DNA of 64,000 nucleotides from Silene conica. Lineage: Eukaryota; Streptophyta; Magnoliopsida; Caryophyllales; Caryophyllaceae. Positions 43,196 to 55,223 of the stretch are shown here, piece after piece. Within the stretch, counting starts at the first letter, position 1. Each line of letters begins with the position of its first letter. The notes under the pieces were generated by a model. That model did no database searches and was not told the DNA's origin. It was given only the letters and a program-made list of their open reading frames with translations. The DNA is taken from the NCBI GenBank assembly GCA_029255685.2, contig CM055319.2:9286747-9350746 (forward strand). The letters are read 5' to 3'. A program made the position numbers and the translations under genes.

Positions 43196-43376
43196 AATAA
43201 AAAAAAATTACCGTGCCATAATAATTAAATAAACTGAAAGATGGAGATATATTAATTAATGAGAAAAATCAATTACTGGATGATGGATGGAACTGAGTTA
43301 GAAAAATAGGGAAAAAGTTACATAAAAAAGGAATTGGGAGAAGAATGAGATTACTGATTTTTTTTTTCAAAAATAA

Positions 43377-43410
43377 CTAGTGTAACACCCGTGAAAAATC
43401 ACGGGGTTGT
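43377..43410 (-). mobile_element. Helitron 3' terminus on the minus strand
   Basis: On the minus strand, hairpin CCCGTGATTTTTCACGGG is followed by TGTTACA and then CTAG, with T next. This is the normal Helitron 3' end. The element extends to higher coordinates; its 5' end was not found. It likely includes the tandem duplication at 43617-44165. Confidence 0.65.
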
Positions 43411-43616
43411 GTACAGTTATTTCTAAAGATGACTATAAATTTTACTTATTATATAAATCCATATTTGAGTTGACTAATAGTAAGATCGTTTGTCATGGCC
43501 ATTTCAGCAATTGTTGGGACGTGAGAATATTTCACCAATTTTGTTTTACAGGTTTAAAGATGCAAAATGAAAAGAAAGGTATTTAAGTGGAAAGGATTAT
43601 GAAGAGTAATTATAGT

Positions 43617-44165
43617 AGTTATAAGTTATAAATTTTCCATATTAATTATAAAATATTTTATGGGAAATTGGCAGTCGAGAATAATTTGTAGAATAAAAAG
43701 ATATGAATACTAAACAGAAACAATAACTATGCCAATTTTTGGATGTCATCAGCCGTGATATCCTAAGCAAGTGTAGGTGGGAATCTTTTTGTTTCTGTTT
43801 TTGTTTGGCAATTGGCATGAATAATAATATCACGTGATTACGTGTTTATCATAGAAGATTCCAACTATTAAACTAATAATATGTTTCCATAACATGTAAA
43901 ATTTTAAATTATAAAAGTAGAGTAGTTATAAATTATAAATTTTCCATATTAGTTATAAAATATTTTATGGGAAATTGGCGGTCGAGAATAATTTGTAGAA
44001 TAAAAAGATATGAATTATTAAACAAAAACAATAAGTATGCCAATTTTTGGATGTCATCAGCCGAGAATCTTTTTGTTTCTGTTTTTGTTTGACAATTGGC
44101 ATGACTAATAATATCACGTGATTACGTGTTTATCATGGAAGATTCCAATTATTAAATCTTTTGTA
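43617..44165. repeat. Diverged tandem duplication of about 250-300 bp
   Basis: 43617-43870 and 43922-44165 share long blocks such as TTTTATGGGAAATTGGC, GTCGAGAATAATTTGTAGAA and TATCACGTGATTACGTGTTT. The second copy lacks about 25 bp present in the first. No coding capacity. Confidence 0.85.
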
Positions 44166-44631
44166 AATATCACGGAAGATTACAAACATTATGTTTCCAT
44201 TAGTTCATCGACTTACAAAGTTAAAATTCTAGTTTATATGTATCATTAGCATGAAATAATTAAATTGAATGAGTCGTGTAAGACAAATAACGACCATCCT
44301 TTTGCAATGCCACTAAAAGTTGAACTAATAATCAATATTAAGTTGAACTAACAATGAATGAGCCTGGAGAATCTTGGAAACATAATGTTTGTAATCTAAA
44401 TAAAGACCTTTATCAATCTTTGCATGGTGATATAGCACCCGTGATCATGTCTTTATCAGTGTGTAATTCTAGTTTATATGTGTAAAACGGAATTATAAAT
44501 TCATGTATTCAACAATATATTGATCTTCCAGTGAAAAAATCCTTTTTATTGATTAAGATTAAGCTTTTTTATTGTTTCCTTTTTTATTGACTAATAATAT
44601 CACGTAACATGGCAGTGAGTAAAGTTTTAAG

Positions 44632-44995
44632 ATTTAATTGATAGAGATACTCTGAACTATAAGTGAACTGCTTAAAATACTCTAAACTTTATTTTAACTA
44701 CCAATATAACCAACTAATGCCCTCATTTGCTTTGAATAGAATTTGTTGTTTTATTAACTTATTGTAGCATGTTTTAATGGTGTGATTAGGTGAATAGAGT
44801 AACAGATAATTAAAAAGAGAAAGACAGGTTAAAGAAGGGTTAAAAATTTCTTTAGTTATTTAGTTTGCAACAAGTCATATATTATAATAAAAGCGAATTA
44901 GAGCATTAGGTGGTTATATTGGTACTTAAAATGGAGTTTGGAGTATTTGGAGCAGGACACCCATAGTTCAGAGTATTTATATCAATTAATCCAAG
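44632..44995. mobile_element. Foldback MITE with about 80-bp inverted ends
   Basis: The left arm ATACTCTGAACTATAAGTG, AATACTCTAAACT, TACCAATATAACC is matched in reverse at the right (GGTTATATTGGTACTTAAAA, GTTCAGAGTATTTATATCAA). Middle sequence is short. No gene. Confidence 0.7.
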
Positions 44996-45117
44996 TTTTA
45001 ATTGGTCGAGACAAACTGAATTTGTGAGAGTAAATGAGAGGGTAAGAAAACAGGTTTTCTGAAACCGCATTGCGCCATGTCAGCAACTTTACATCCTTCT
45101 TTAATTTAATGGGTTAT

Positions 45118-46250
45118 TTAACGAGAATACTACCAACTATTGGAGTGCTTCTCAAAATACTCCAAAGTATGTTTTAACCACCATTATACCCAACTATTTC
45201 ACCTTTTATCTTTTAATAAAATTACCCCTTTGTTAACCCGTAGCAGCAGGTAAAAGAGAGTTCGAGTCCTCATTTTTCTTCTTCTTCCTAAGCCATCATT
45301 CTTATTCCTCCCAGATGCACCTCTGACTTTTTAAAACGCCATCCACCCTTCAACTTCTCTCCCTAATCTGTCATTCACCATTAAACGCCAACTTTTTTTC
45401 CCCAAAGTAAACTCTTGAACTCCAGACTAAAATTCAAACAACCCAAATCTTTGCAAATTCCGTTTTTGAAAATATATCATTCATCTCCACAATTAAAATT
45501 AAAATACCCGAATTACAACCGAAAACGATTTAAAAATAATCATTATATGGGCACCACAATTAAAATGAAAACGAGTAACTCTCATGACCACCACAATTAA
45601 CCTATTAAAATAACACCACCGCCACTTCCTTCTTCTGCACTCACAAACATGACCACCAGATCCAATTCCTTGCTTCAAGCTTGCTCGTATATCGCTATTC
45701 CCAGTTCAAAATCTGGTCAAATTTCTTTGGGAAGAACAAGCAACAATCTTATTATCTTTTTTGTTAAAATCTTGGCAAAGTTTTTACCCCAAAAAATTAC
45801 ATACTATTATTTGATTTTTGTTAGATTGAAGGTAAATTATGGTAGTGGGACTTATTGTTTACTTAAAAGTGTGGAAAATTTGTGATATTTGTTAAAATTT
45901 ATTAATTAAAAAAGAAGGGATGCTAGAAAAAAATTAGATATGGGAAGATGTTGAAATAGAATGTTTAATATGGAGTTTAAATTTCTGAATGAAAAACAAG
46001 AAAAATATTAGTATAGGGTTTATGGGGTCATGGAGACGATGATGCTGGTGAGGGATGATGATATGAATATGTGATGGATGAAGGTTTGCAAAGAGAAGTG
46101 GAGGTGACTTGCTAAAGAGGTAGTCGGTCATCTGAGTATATTACGAGAAGAGAGGTTAATTGTACGGTGTATTGTGAGTTAAACTGAAGTATATAGTATT
46201 TTAAGCAGACCATCAATAGTACAGAGTATTTTAAGCAGACCATCATATAT
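45118..46250. mobile_element. Larger relative of the 44632 foldback element
   Basis: The left end has GTGCTTCTCAAAATACTCCA and AACCACCATTATACCC. The right end has reversed ATTTTAAGCAGACCATCA, duplicated. The arms are related to the 44632-44995 element but more diverged. The 1.1-kb interior contains two short ORFs (45415-45600 and 45649-45885) with no recognised product. Confidence 0.5.
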
Positions 46251-46312
46251 AATGATTAAGAAAAAGACTAAAATAACCCCGGTTGTACATCTGGTAGTAT
46301 AGTCCAGGAACT

Positions 46313-46445
46313 GCATATCACCCCAATTCCCATCTTTATCCATTCATTTTATATCACCTCATTTCTCACATTTCCTTTTTTGGTTATGCATATTGACAAG
46401 ACTATCCTTACTAACATTCTATATTTACAATTTATATCATTAGTT
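46313..46445. mobile_element. Truncated mariner-like end
   Basis: About 130 bp closely match 50322-50455, the left end of the mariner-like element. The match includes CATTCATTTTATATCACCTC and GGTTATGCATATTGACAAGA. No matching right end was seen. 46450-47877 holds nothing else that I can support. Confidence 0.6.
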
Positions 46446-47877
46446 TCAACAAAACTAAAATAAGAGTAGGAGAAAGATGACTAAATTAATACAACATTTC
46501 TTCAACGGTTGGTTTCAACAAACCCAAAATAATGCCTTATATTCAAAGAAACATCAACTAATAAATGATGATGGTGGAAAGTATTCGACTTTCAACAATA
46601 ACATAGCCTATTGTTCTGTTACCCATGCCCGAACTATCTCATCACACTTGATTTTACCAAAACCCTAATCCGGACCATATGAATTCTGATATATTCAATG
46701 CTGATTAACGACTGTCCTTTCATTCAAATCCATGTTTCTATGGATCTAATGAATTTCCTCTCCTAGACCACACACACTAACAACATGAGACGTATTTGTT
46801 GGAAAGCCCTTCCAACATACACCTTCTCGCCAGCCTCGTCGATGTCATAATCAGACTTGATCCAAAACGCAGCCATAAAACATCCTCCACTGTTATCATT
46901 CTTTCTGTCTAATCCAAAATATTTGTACAACTTTGCAACACTTGTTTTTTCAGGCCCTTCAAAAAAATTGATATTATTTTATTTTCTTGAAATAATCCGG
47001 AATACTTGTCGGCATTCCATCAACCTTAAAACTGCGAAAGATGTCTTCACGGGTAATAGTTGAAGGAACAGGGTCATTAGGATCAGGTACCCGCGGTGCT
47101 ATTATCGTGTATCCTTGTACTGGTTCCCTGCTTTTAGTCTTTTATATTTGAGTCGAGTGTTGGCCGTGTAAGTCAGGCTATCACAAAAACAAATCTTTGT
47201 AAAAACGGTAGATATGTATTTTGTTGTTTTGTTGTTTGGATAAGTTTGGTAGGAAGAAGAGAAAGAGATAGAATGTTGTTGTTAGTAGTCTAATTTTTTT
47301 TACTTTTTAGCCGTATCATGGTCCACAGGTTTGCCTAATTTTTGTGTGAAAGTCTACTCTATCTCTAGTTTATTTTTGGTTGAGTTGGAGATGTTTTTTC
47401 TAGAAAATGGGGTGTGTAAGAATAAGAGACGAGCTCATATATATTCTTACAAGTTATAATATCCGTGAAATTCACGAATAGATATACTGTCACGCTGATG
47501 ATATTATACAATGTTGGATTTGTTGTCGCAATGAGCTTTAATGACAAAAAGGACTCGTAAGAAAAAAAATTATTAATCAAATACCAATATTGCCATAATA
47601 TATAGTCAAACTATATTTTCCACAATTTACTAAATGTTTGCCACGAATTATTAGTATTTTGTCACGAATACTGTTACATTTATTAGTATTTTGCCACAAT
47701 TATTGTTATTTTCATTTTTTTTGTAATTAACCCAACCCAAAAGAAATTTGTCAAGATAATAAAATTGTAAACTTTTATTTGTGAATTATAATACAAAGTA
47801 AATTGAATGATTAACATTGTTTTGAAAAAATTATGGTGAACATTATAATATGTGTTTAATACTATTAACACAAAATC

Positions 47878-48048
47878 TCAAAGAAGACGGGAGATATCCG
47901 TCACTTTGGAGTGACGGGTACCGTTTTGTCTCACAAAATGCCCATTTAGAGGAGAGAGAAGCACATGAGGGTAGCCCCACCTTGTCCCCCTATTCATTTT
48001 GTGAGTGTCATTATTCGTTTCTCCGCCCGACCCGTCACAAGCAAGACC
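47878..48048. mobile_element. Second copy of the GTGACGG MITE family
   Basis: Contains ATATCCGTCAC and GTGACGGGT near the left, CTCACAAAATG in the middle, and CCCGTCACAAGCAAGACC at the right. It is a diverged relative of 16791-16965. Confidence 0.65.
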
Positions 48049-48062
48049 AACTGATTAACACA

Positions 48063-48285
48063 AAATGTATTAATTTTACTTTTAAGTTTAATTTTTTTAA
48101 CATTTTGCTTTAATTTGTGTTTGACGTAATTATTTTTTTAGTATTTTTTTAAATAATAATGATAGTGTGACATTAAATGTATTAATTTTACTTTTAAGTT
48201 TAATTTTTTTAACATTTTGCTTTAATTTGTGTTTGACGTAATTATTTTTTTAGTATTTTTTTAAATAATAATGATAGTGTGACAT
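48063..48285. repeat. Near-perfect tandem duplication, 112-bp unit
   Basis: 48063-48174 and 48175-48285 are identical over 111 bases. They diverge only at the outer edge. Confidence 0.95.
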
Positions 48286-49410
48286 GTTCTAATAGTCTTA
48301 AAAGATGAATGATTAAAGATAATGTTTAATTTTACCTTTTTAAAATGTAAACCAGCTCGTGCAATTTTGCACGGGTATGTTTCAAAAATATTGATATAAT
48401 GATTAACACTTATAAATATTAACCAAGATACATGAAAATTTATACTTTGTTTCTTCTATCATTGTCATTATATATATATGGCACAATTAGGGATGTCAAC
48501 GGATCGGTTTCGGATCGGATGGAGGCTCACCCGAATCAACCACCCGAATCCATACTGTCCACTCGACCCACCCGTCACCCGAGTAAACATCCACCTGAAC
48601 CCGTCTCATCCATCATCCGCGGGTGATTCAGATGGATCAGGTTATTAATGGATGGGAAAGTGTTAGTACAAAGTGTGCTGGGCTACTTTAAAAATCAAAG
48701 AGTGCTTTAAAAATCATAAAAATTAAGAAACCAGTCTTTTCAAGTGGTATACATTAACAAATGCATTACCAAAGGGTTCGTACATCCGAAAATATACTAG
48801 CAACAACAAAATACATGAACCCATTAAGTCACTTATGTCTCTTAAGTATTTACCCATACATAGTTACATACATATTCTAAACAAATACTAATACAAGCAA
48901 CTAACGGCAACAAAATAGTGCTTGTTTCCACGACTCTAGCAGCAAAAATCACAAGCCTTCAAAGCTCAGACATACACAACGACTTTGCACCTGACATACG
49001 ACTTTGGCACCATGCTCAAACATCCAAATCACCAACTCCATCCTCATCCTATCCATCAAATGTGGAAAAATGATCAGCTTCATTTCAAACAACCAGTTTT
49101 ATTAACTATACAAAAAGAGCCGAGGTTCTGTCACCATATTTAAAACTAAGTAAAACATTAGTTTCTATGCCAAAAATTCTATGCGTCATTCTGGAAATAT
49201 AACATACCTCGCTTCAGTGCCATTTATTCCACACAAACGTAAACTTAAATAATACAAGGAGGCCAACGAAAGGTCCGTTGAAACCCCTAAACATTAACTA
49301 GTTAATTATGGATATTAACTAGCTAATATTAAAACTACTTATTACAACCATTCAAGATAGGATATTTAATATACTACTTATTACCACCATTTTATTTGTT
49401 AAAATACGCA
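48286..49410. other. hAT element flank; proposed left terminus at 48488
   Basis: TAGGGATGTCAACGG at 48488 resembles the terminus of Ac/hAT elements and is followed by GATCGG-rich sequence typical of subterminal regions. The rest to 49410 is probably the 3' side of the hAT element. No gene seen. Confidence 0.4.
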
Positions 49411-50320
49411 TCACACCAAGCTGCTATATGAAATCAATCCATGACACCATACAAACGCATCGAACCACGCAACCGAGTAAGTGTCCCCTGTATCCAACGT
49501 ACTTGAAAACGAGCCAAGGTCGTCGATGTCCGCATCACTTGCGTTAATGAAAACTAATAAATATAACACAAGGAAACTTACCGAATCAATATCCACGACA
49601 TTGCCCATGCCATTTGCATCCCCATCCTCGTCTTCCTCTAAAATCGAGGCACAAGAATGTGCATTCACAAGGGAATAGGCTAAAGACATAAACAATTAAG
49701 TTCATTAAAAATTATCTATGATACAAAATAACACAAAATACAAATACAAAAACAAGCGTAAATGTTTTAACTTACACGAATATTGACCAATCATCCAATT
49801 TTGCATACACATCAACGCTTCAATTATGTTTATATGGAGTCTTGATCGATGAGGACTCACAACTCGGCCACCCATACTATATGCACTCTCGGAGGCCACT
49901 GTAGAGGCTGGAATTGCTAAAATGTCTCTAGAAATCTTTTGCAAATGTTGGATACTTGAGTTCAATATTCCAAAATTTTAGAATATCAAAATGTGACCTC
50001 TCTGGGAATGCGTCATCCTCTAAGTAGTGATCCAACTCAGACCTAACATTAATTTTTTTCTTCTTAGTTTTTTTTGCTTGGCTCCACTTATCAACGGTTT
50101 TCTCCATATTAACATCTAAGGAATAAGCCTTACGTTTTCCATGTACTAAAGTTTCAGAAATATCAACCTCACTCAAGGAGTCTTTCTCTTGGTACTCCAC
50201 CATAAGATTATACAATAATGTTTTTATCCTCTCAACCTCAAAATCAGCATTACTACCATAAATCTCAGTGATGTAAAACTCAACACACTCAAGTGAACAA
50301 CTAAATTGTAACTTGATCAC
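49411..50320 (-). pseudogene. hAT transposase, C-terminal fragment
   Basis: Only the C-terminal dimerisation domain and tail remain. ELDHYLEDDAF and FDILKFWNIELKYPTFAK are followed, after a frameshift near 49945, by ISRDILAIPASTVASESAYS and GGRVVSPHRSRL. The acidic tail (EEDEDGDANG) is typical of BED-type hAT transposases and may lie in a last exon near 49620-49695. The N-terminal and catalytic parts are missing upstream, where a mariner-like element begins at about 50322. Non-functional. Confidence 0.85.
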
Positions 50321-51499
50321 TCCAATTCTCTTTTTTATCCATTCATTTATATCGCCCTATTTCTCACATTTCCTTTTTTGGTTATGCATATTGACAAGAC
50401 TATCTTTACTAACATTTTATATTTACAATTTATGTCATTGTTTATTGGACCTAATTTTTCCCACTAACCCACTAATCACTCCCTCCATATTACTAACCCA
50501 CAATTACCAACTAACCATTCCCTCCATATTTCCCAACCCAATTACAAATTTCCCACCCAAAAACTTAACCCATTAAATAGAAAGATCAGAAGAACAACAC
50601 TGATCACCAACCATCGTCTTTTACTCTTTCCCCTTCTCCAACTGTCCTCATTTACTGATTGTTTAATTCACCTACTTTCCAAAAACCCTAAGCCCCTTTC
50701 TTATTTACCGCATCGTTCTCTCACTCTATCTCTCTCTTTATCTTTCTCACTCCTTCTCTCATCTGAAAACCCTAACTCCCTTTTCTCAAAGCCTCATTCC
50801 CCCTTTCTCAAAGCCTTCTTCTCCCTTTCTCACTCGTTCGATTCATCTACTTTCCATAAACTTTATGTCCCTTTCTCATTTTACAATGTCTCGTGGCTGT
50901 GATTCTCACTGTCTTTGTGTTTACTGTGATGGAAACTACGATTCAAAAGAAGATTTATTTTGAAAATCATCTTTTGCCTTTGCTGCAACACGAAATCTGG
51001 TGGAGTTTAGCGAAATTCCAAATACACTTGGGTTTGTGAATTTGGATGTGACTTCATCTGTAGAATCATCTCCACATGAGGTTTTTGAACTTTATTTGGG
51101 GAAAATGATGAAGTTATTACAAGATCTTGTGATAAAAATTTGAGATCTGATGATAAATCTGTTAGATTTTGTGAAAGGACTCCTAAACGTCGAAAGATCG
51201 AACCTATTGTTGATGATTCTCCAACTACTAAGAATTTAAGGCATATTGCGATAGATTTCTTGCAAAAACAAAATTTAAGGTATATGTTTCTATATTTTTT
51301 TCGATTTTAAATTGTTTGCATGTCTAATTTGTTACATATTTTCGACAGTTTTGTTTTTATGCATGTATAATATGTAAGAGAACAAGGGAAAGGTGGAAAC
51401 AGTGGAGGAAGAGGACATGGTTCAGGCCGAGAAAAGGGAAATAAATGAGAAGGGGAAAAGCTAGAACAGGTCGTAACATTAATCTTGCTTTATTGTCTG

Positions 51500-51960
51500 A
51501 TTTTGTTTGCATCTGTTGATTGAATATGTTGGTTGCATCTTCTAGTTGATTCTACTGGTTATTCTTCTAGTTATTTGATGTCTGGTACTGTCTGATATTA
51601 GACTCTTACTCATTTACACTGCTGGTTGAATCTTCTGGTTGAATAAGCTGGTTAGTCTTCTGGTTATTTGATGTCTGATACTGTCTGATATTAAACTTTT
51701 ACTCACTTATATTGCTAGTTGAATTTGTTGGTTGAATTTGCTTGTTATTTTGTTGTTATTTGATGTCTGATACTCTCTGATATTAGACTCTTACTCATTT
51801 ACACTACTGGTTGAATCGCTTGGTTGAATCTGTTGGTTATTCTAATGGTTGTTTGATATCTAATACTGTCTGATTACTCATGTACACTACTGATTGAATC
51901 TGCTGGTTATTTGATGTCTGATACTGTCTGATACTAGACTCATGCATTTAAACTGATACT
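51500..51960. repeat. Tandem array of about 90 bp in the mariner-like element
   Basis: Five to six imperfect copies of a unit with TTATTTGATGTCTGATACTG, TGATATTAGACTCTTACTC and CTGGTTGAATC. The preceding 50880-51480 has no recognised gene. Confidence 0.75.
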
Positions 51961-52379
51961 CAATGATGATGATGATGATGATGATGCTTAGTGCTTCAAG
52001 AGTTTAAATTTGACTATAATTTAACAATTGCATTCAGTTTCAAAACTTGTGTCATCTAATCTATGCATGTACAAGTAACAATCATTTGAATTGTTCAGTG
52101 ATTAAATAAGTTTAACCATGAGAGCTATGTTATTATTGGAGGTCTTGTATATTTGTAGTGATTTGATGTCATTGATTTGTTTTGAAATGATTACATTGTT
52201 TTAATCATTTTTAATTGTTGCTTATAGTATGATATTGTTCTTAAAGTAATTCAATGATGATAATGCTTAATGCTATGAGAGTTGGAATTTGGCTTCAACC
52301 ACTGAATTGTTGCCTAATTAAGTGTTGCCTATTTGAGTGTTGCTTATGGTTTGACAATGTTCTGAAAATAACTCAGTGA

Positions 52380-52640
52380 TGATGTTGCTTATTGATTTGA
52401 GAGTTTGAATTTGACTTCTACCACTTAATACATTGTTGCCTTTGTTGCCTATTACACTGTCTTTGGAAGTTACATTATGTTATTGCCTTTGTTGTCTATT
52501 ATAATGTCTTTGGAAGTTACATTCCCTTGTTGCCTTTGCTGCCCATAACACTATGTTTAATTTGGAAGTCACTTGCTGTTGTTGCATTTGCTGCCTATTA
52601 CAATGTGTTTGAAAGTCACATTCTTTTGTTGCCTTGTTGC
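52380..52640. repeat. Tandem array TTGTTGCCTTTGTTGCCTAT in the mariner-like element
   Basis: About five copies of a unit of roughly 50 bp containing GTTGCCTTTGTTGCCTATTA and GTCTTTGGAAGTTACATT. Confidence 0.75.
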
Positions 52641-52984
52641 CTGTTTTCTAATGTAAGGTCGATGATTATATTACAAATTGCTATGAGAGCTACGATGTTG
52701 TCATTACATATTCATCAAGTGCTGAAACAAAAACTTGCATTGTTCTTAAATGACTAACATGACCTAAACAAAAACATGTAAATAGGTAATCAAAATGCAG
52801 TAAATGTTAAAGGAACACTAATTTCTTCTAAGTTGTCATCCTTCCCTGCCAAAGTTAAATGGTCAATGCACTCCCTTGTTATATCATTTTTTTACTTGTA
52901 AGTTCCTTGGCAATGTGCCTGCTAGTCTTTATGCTTTCTTACCTAAGTGTGGAAGTTTGTAATTATTATGCCACTTGTTCTTCA

Positions 52985-54133
52985 TTATCTCAAGTATGCA
53001 TGCATGCTTGTAAACTTAGCCATACGTCACTTAAACACAAAGCTGGCTCTTCATCCCATGCTTGCATCACATTCGAAACCAACTCATCGATGTTGGTTGC
53101 TTTTTTTCGTAGTTTGAAGTGATTGAATTGATATGAAAAATCCTAAATTTAAGACATTTAGATCAGGTGAATTAGATGATTGTTGTGTCAAGCTAATGTT
53201 GTAGCCAGTTGCTTGTGCTGCTCTGAGAAAATCCGGATCATTACTTTTGAGATGTGGTCTTGCATTATTTTGTTGGATGATATATTTTTTGATATGGCCA
53301 CTTTGATGTTATAGCTGGTAAATATCTTCTAAATAAGCATTTCTTTGATGACCTCTTTGTTGACTGATGTTATGGACTTGGTTTCCATTGTCCCTGCCTC
53401 TCTGTTCTTTGATTTTCTCTTTGCTAGCTCTTCAAAAATAAATGAAAATATGTCAATTTTTCCATCAAAAACCAGGTTATTGTATTCATCGTAAATTGGT
53501 CTAGAAATTGCCGCCATGAACATCACATTTGTGATGAAACTTTTGCTTTTGCAAGACCTATAAGGGTCAACTGCATCACTAAGTAAGTAATATTTGGCAC
53601 TATTTTGGGTAATATAGAACCATTTTTCATTATTGTGAATTATGTTTCACATATCTATAAATTGCAAAGTTCCTGTTATAGTATTCCACCATAACTTTCC
53701 GTGAACAAAGTTGAGCTTATGGTTCTTGTTATCCTTTGTTAAAGTCCGTTTAATGGCATTACTATGACTTCTCAGTTTCCCCAGTTTAACCCATATGTAG
53801 ATTGTACCAATTGATACACCTAATGATGTACTTAGAGAGGACATCGAGCCCCTCTCCGCCTTTGATGTTGCTTTTATGTTTTCAACTGGAAATTTCAATG
53901 AATTCCTACGTTTTTTTCCCAGGCATCTTGGAGTTTAGGTTCTCAATGTTTCACCATTTAATATTTGTTGTTTAGTTACCTTTCATATTTCGTATATGGT
54001 TTTTCTGTCAACATTGAAATTTACTGTAAGTAAATTCATTTGCCCTCTCATTAGTTTCATTTTATTCGAATTTTCAAGTATAATGCAACCAATTTTGTTA
54101 CGCTCATCATTTGTGAGATTATGTTTCACCATT
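52985..54133 (-). pseudogene. Plant mariner transposase, catalytically altered and broken
   Basis: The product starts MVKHNLTNDERNKIG, has the helix-turn-helix region (GSMSSLSTSLGVSIGTIYIW), KLGKLRSHSNAIKRTLT, and then the catalytic core. The first catalytic Asp position reads HNNEKWF where plant mariners have HIDEKWF. The second reads QQNNARPH where they have QQDNARPH. The third, SPDLNVLN, keeps its Asp. MFMAAISRP, FDGKIDIFSF and AGTMETKS are well conserved. Several in-frame stops (for example just upstream of HNNEKWF and after YEI near the N-terminus) and frame changes are present. The family is Tc1/mariner with a DD39D triad. Confidence 0.82.
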
Positions 54134-54692
54134 TTTTGGATATGGTAAGAAGGGTAAGGTTATATAAATAACTTTGTTGGTTGTTTTTGTTGTTATTTCT
54201 TCTTTGACTGATTTTTTTTGCAGGACAGATTACTGGATTTTATTGAAGAAGAACAGAGGACCATGTAGAAGAAGAAACTAGAAAAAGGGACAGATTATGT
54301 TTTTTTTACTTTTGTTATGACATTAACAATTTATCAACTTATGCAATTTTTTAGCCCAAACAGTATTTGTAATTAATGCTTCCCAATACCAATGCCCAGT
54401 TGGCTATCAAAATCGGTGAACAATAGATTTTTGGTGAAATTTCACCAATTAATTTGGTGGGAAGAAATAGTTGGGAGATTTTTCAAAATTTCCCGGGAAT
54501 ATTGGTGGGAAAGGCAAGTTGCAATGATATTAACACAATGGTTAAATAAAATTCTAATCTCAATTAATTCCAACCCACTAGCAGTACTTTATTCTACTTA
54601 AAGTAGAAAGTATAACATATAATAGTTGCTTATTAACACCCTTAAGTCTTGTGCCATTTGGGTTTGAGGTGATATAAAATGAACGGAGGGGG

Positions 54693-55223
54693 TATAAGTT
54701 TGTTATTGAAAAGATCTGTTAATTTGGTGACATGTCATGTGACAAACCTCTTTAGATGTTCATTTACTGTGGATGCCCTAAAGATGTATATATGCCCCTT
54801 TCTTAATTTAAATGTTCAAAATAAAAGGGTAAATAAGTGAAACTTAAAGGGAATACTATTTTGGAATAATAAATTTATAATATCACCTAAATTATTGTCT
54901 ATTTAACACATTTACATAAGAAACTAAATTTGGTCCCGTCCGATGTAGTTTGGTTCAATCCAGTCCAAGAATGGACCAATGAACACCCTACTTGAAGATT
55001 GTAAAGTAAAATGGGAAGCTGCAATATAAACTCGAATAAAAAATTAAGTGCCTTAGATAATTAAAATATACTAGTACTAAAATATAACTACTGTGAATCC
55101 CGCGCATGCACGCACTGTATTTTAATGAAATTTAATATGAGGATAAAAAATTTAAAGGGAAAACTAATCAAAATAACTGAGTAAACTAATGAAATGTGTA
55201 CTTTAATAAAAAAAAAAAAAAAA
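54693..55223. other. No gene; possible decayed element ends
   Basis: AT-rich. The inverse of TAGGGTGTTCATTGG at 54976-54990 and a GCGCATGCACGCAC motif near 55107 resemble hAT-like and Helitron-like ends, but neither is complete. Confidence 0.35.

Larger units (their letters stand above)
50322..54692 (-). mobile_element. Mariner-like (Stowaway-related) element, decayed
   Basis: About 4.4 kb. The right end, read inward, is CCCCCTCCGTTCATTTTATA followed by TCACCTCA. The left end has the related CCATTCATTTATATCGCCC. The element contains a transposase pseudogene near its right side, long tandem arrays and a T/C-rich leader-like stretch (50590-50880). It abuts the truncated hAT transposase, so it probably inserted there. 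Plant mariner elements use TA targets, which fits the right edge. Confidence 0.7.

Noticed and set aside
47442..47476. Possible Helitron end on the minus strand
   Set aside because: The hairpin is present but is followed by CTTG rather than a CTRR terminus.
48335..48372. Hairpin CGTGCAAAATTGCACG near CTGG
   Set aside because: The spacing between hairpin and CTGG is only two bases, too short for a Helitron end.
54976..54990. TAGGGTGTTCATTGG as right end of the hAT element at 48488
   Set aside because: The 8-bp flanks (GGCACAAT and CTTGAAGA) do not match, so pairing with the left terminus is not supported.
55075..55125. GCGCATGCACGCAC motif as a Helitron hairpin
   Set aside because: The stem is imperfect and no CTRR-T terminus follows at the proper distance.
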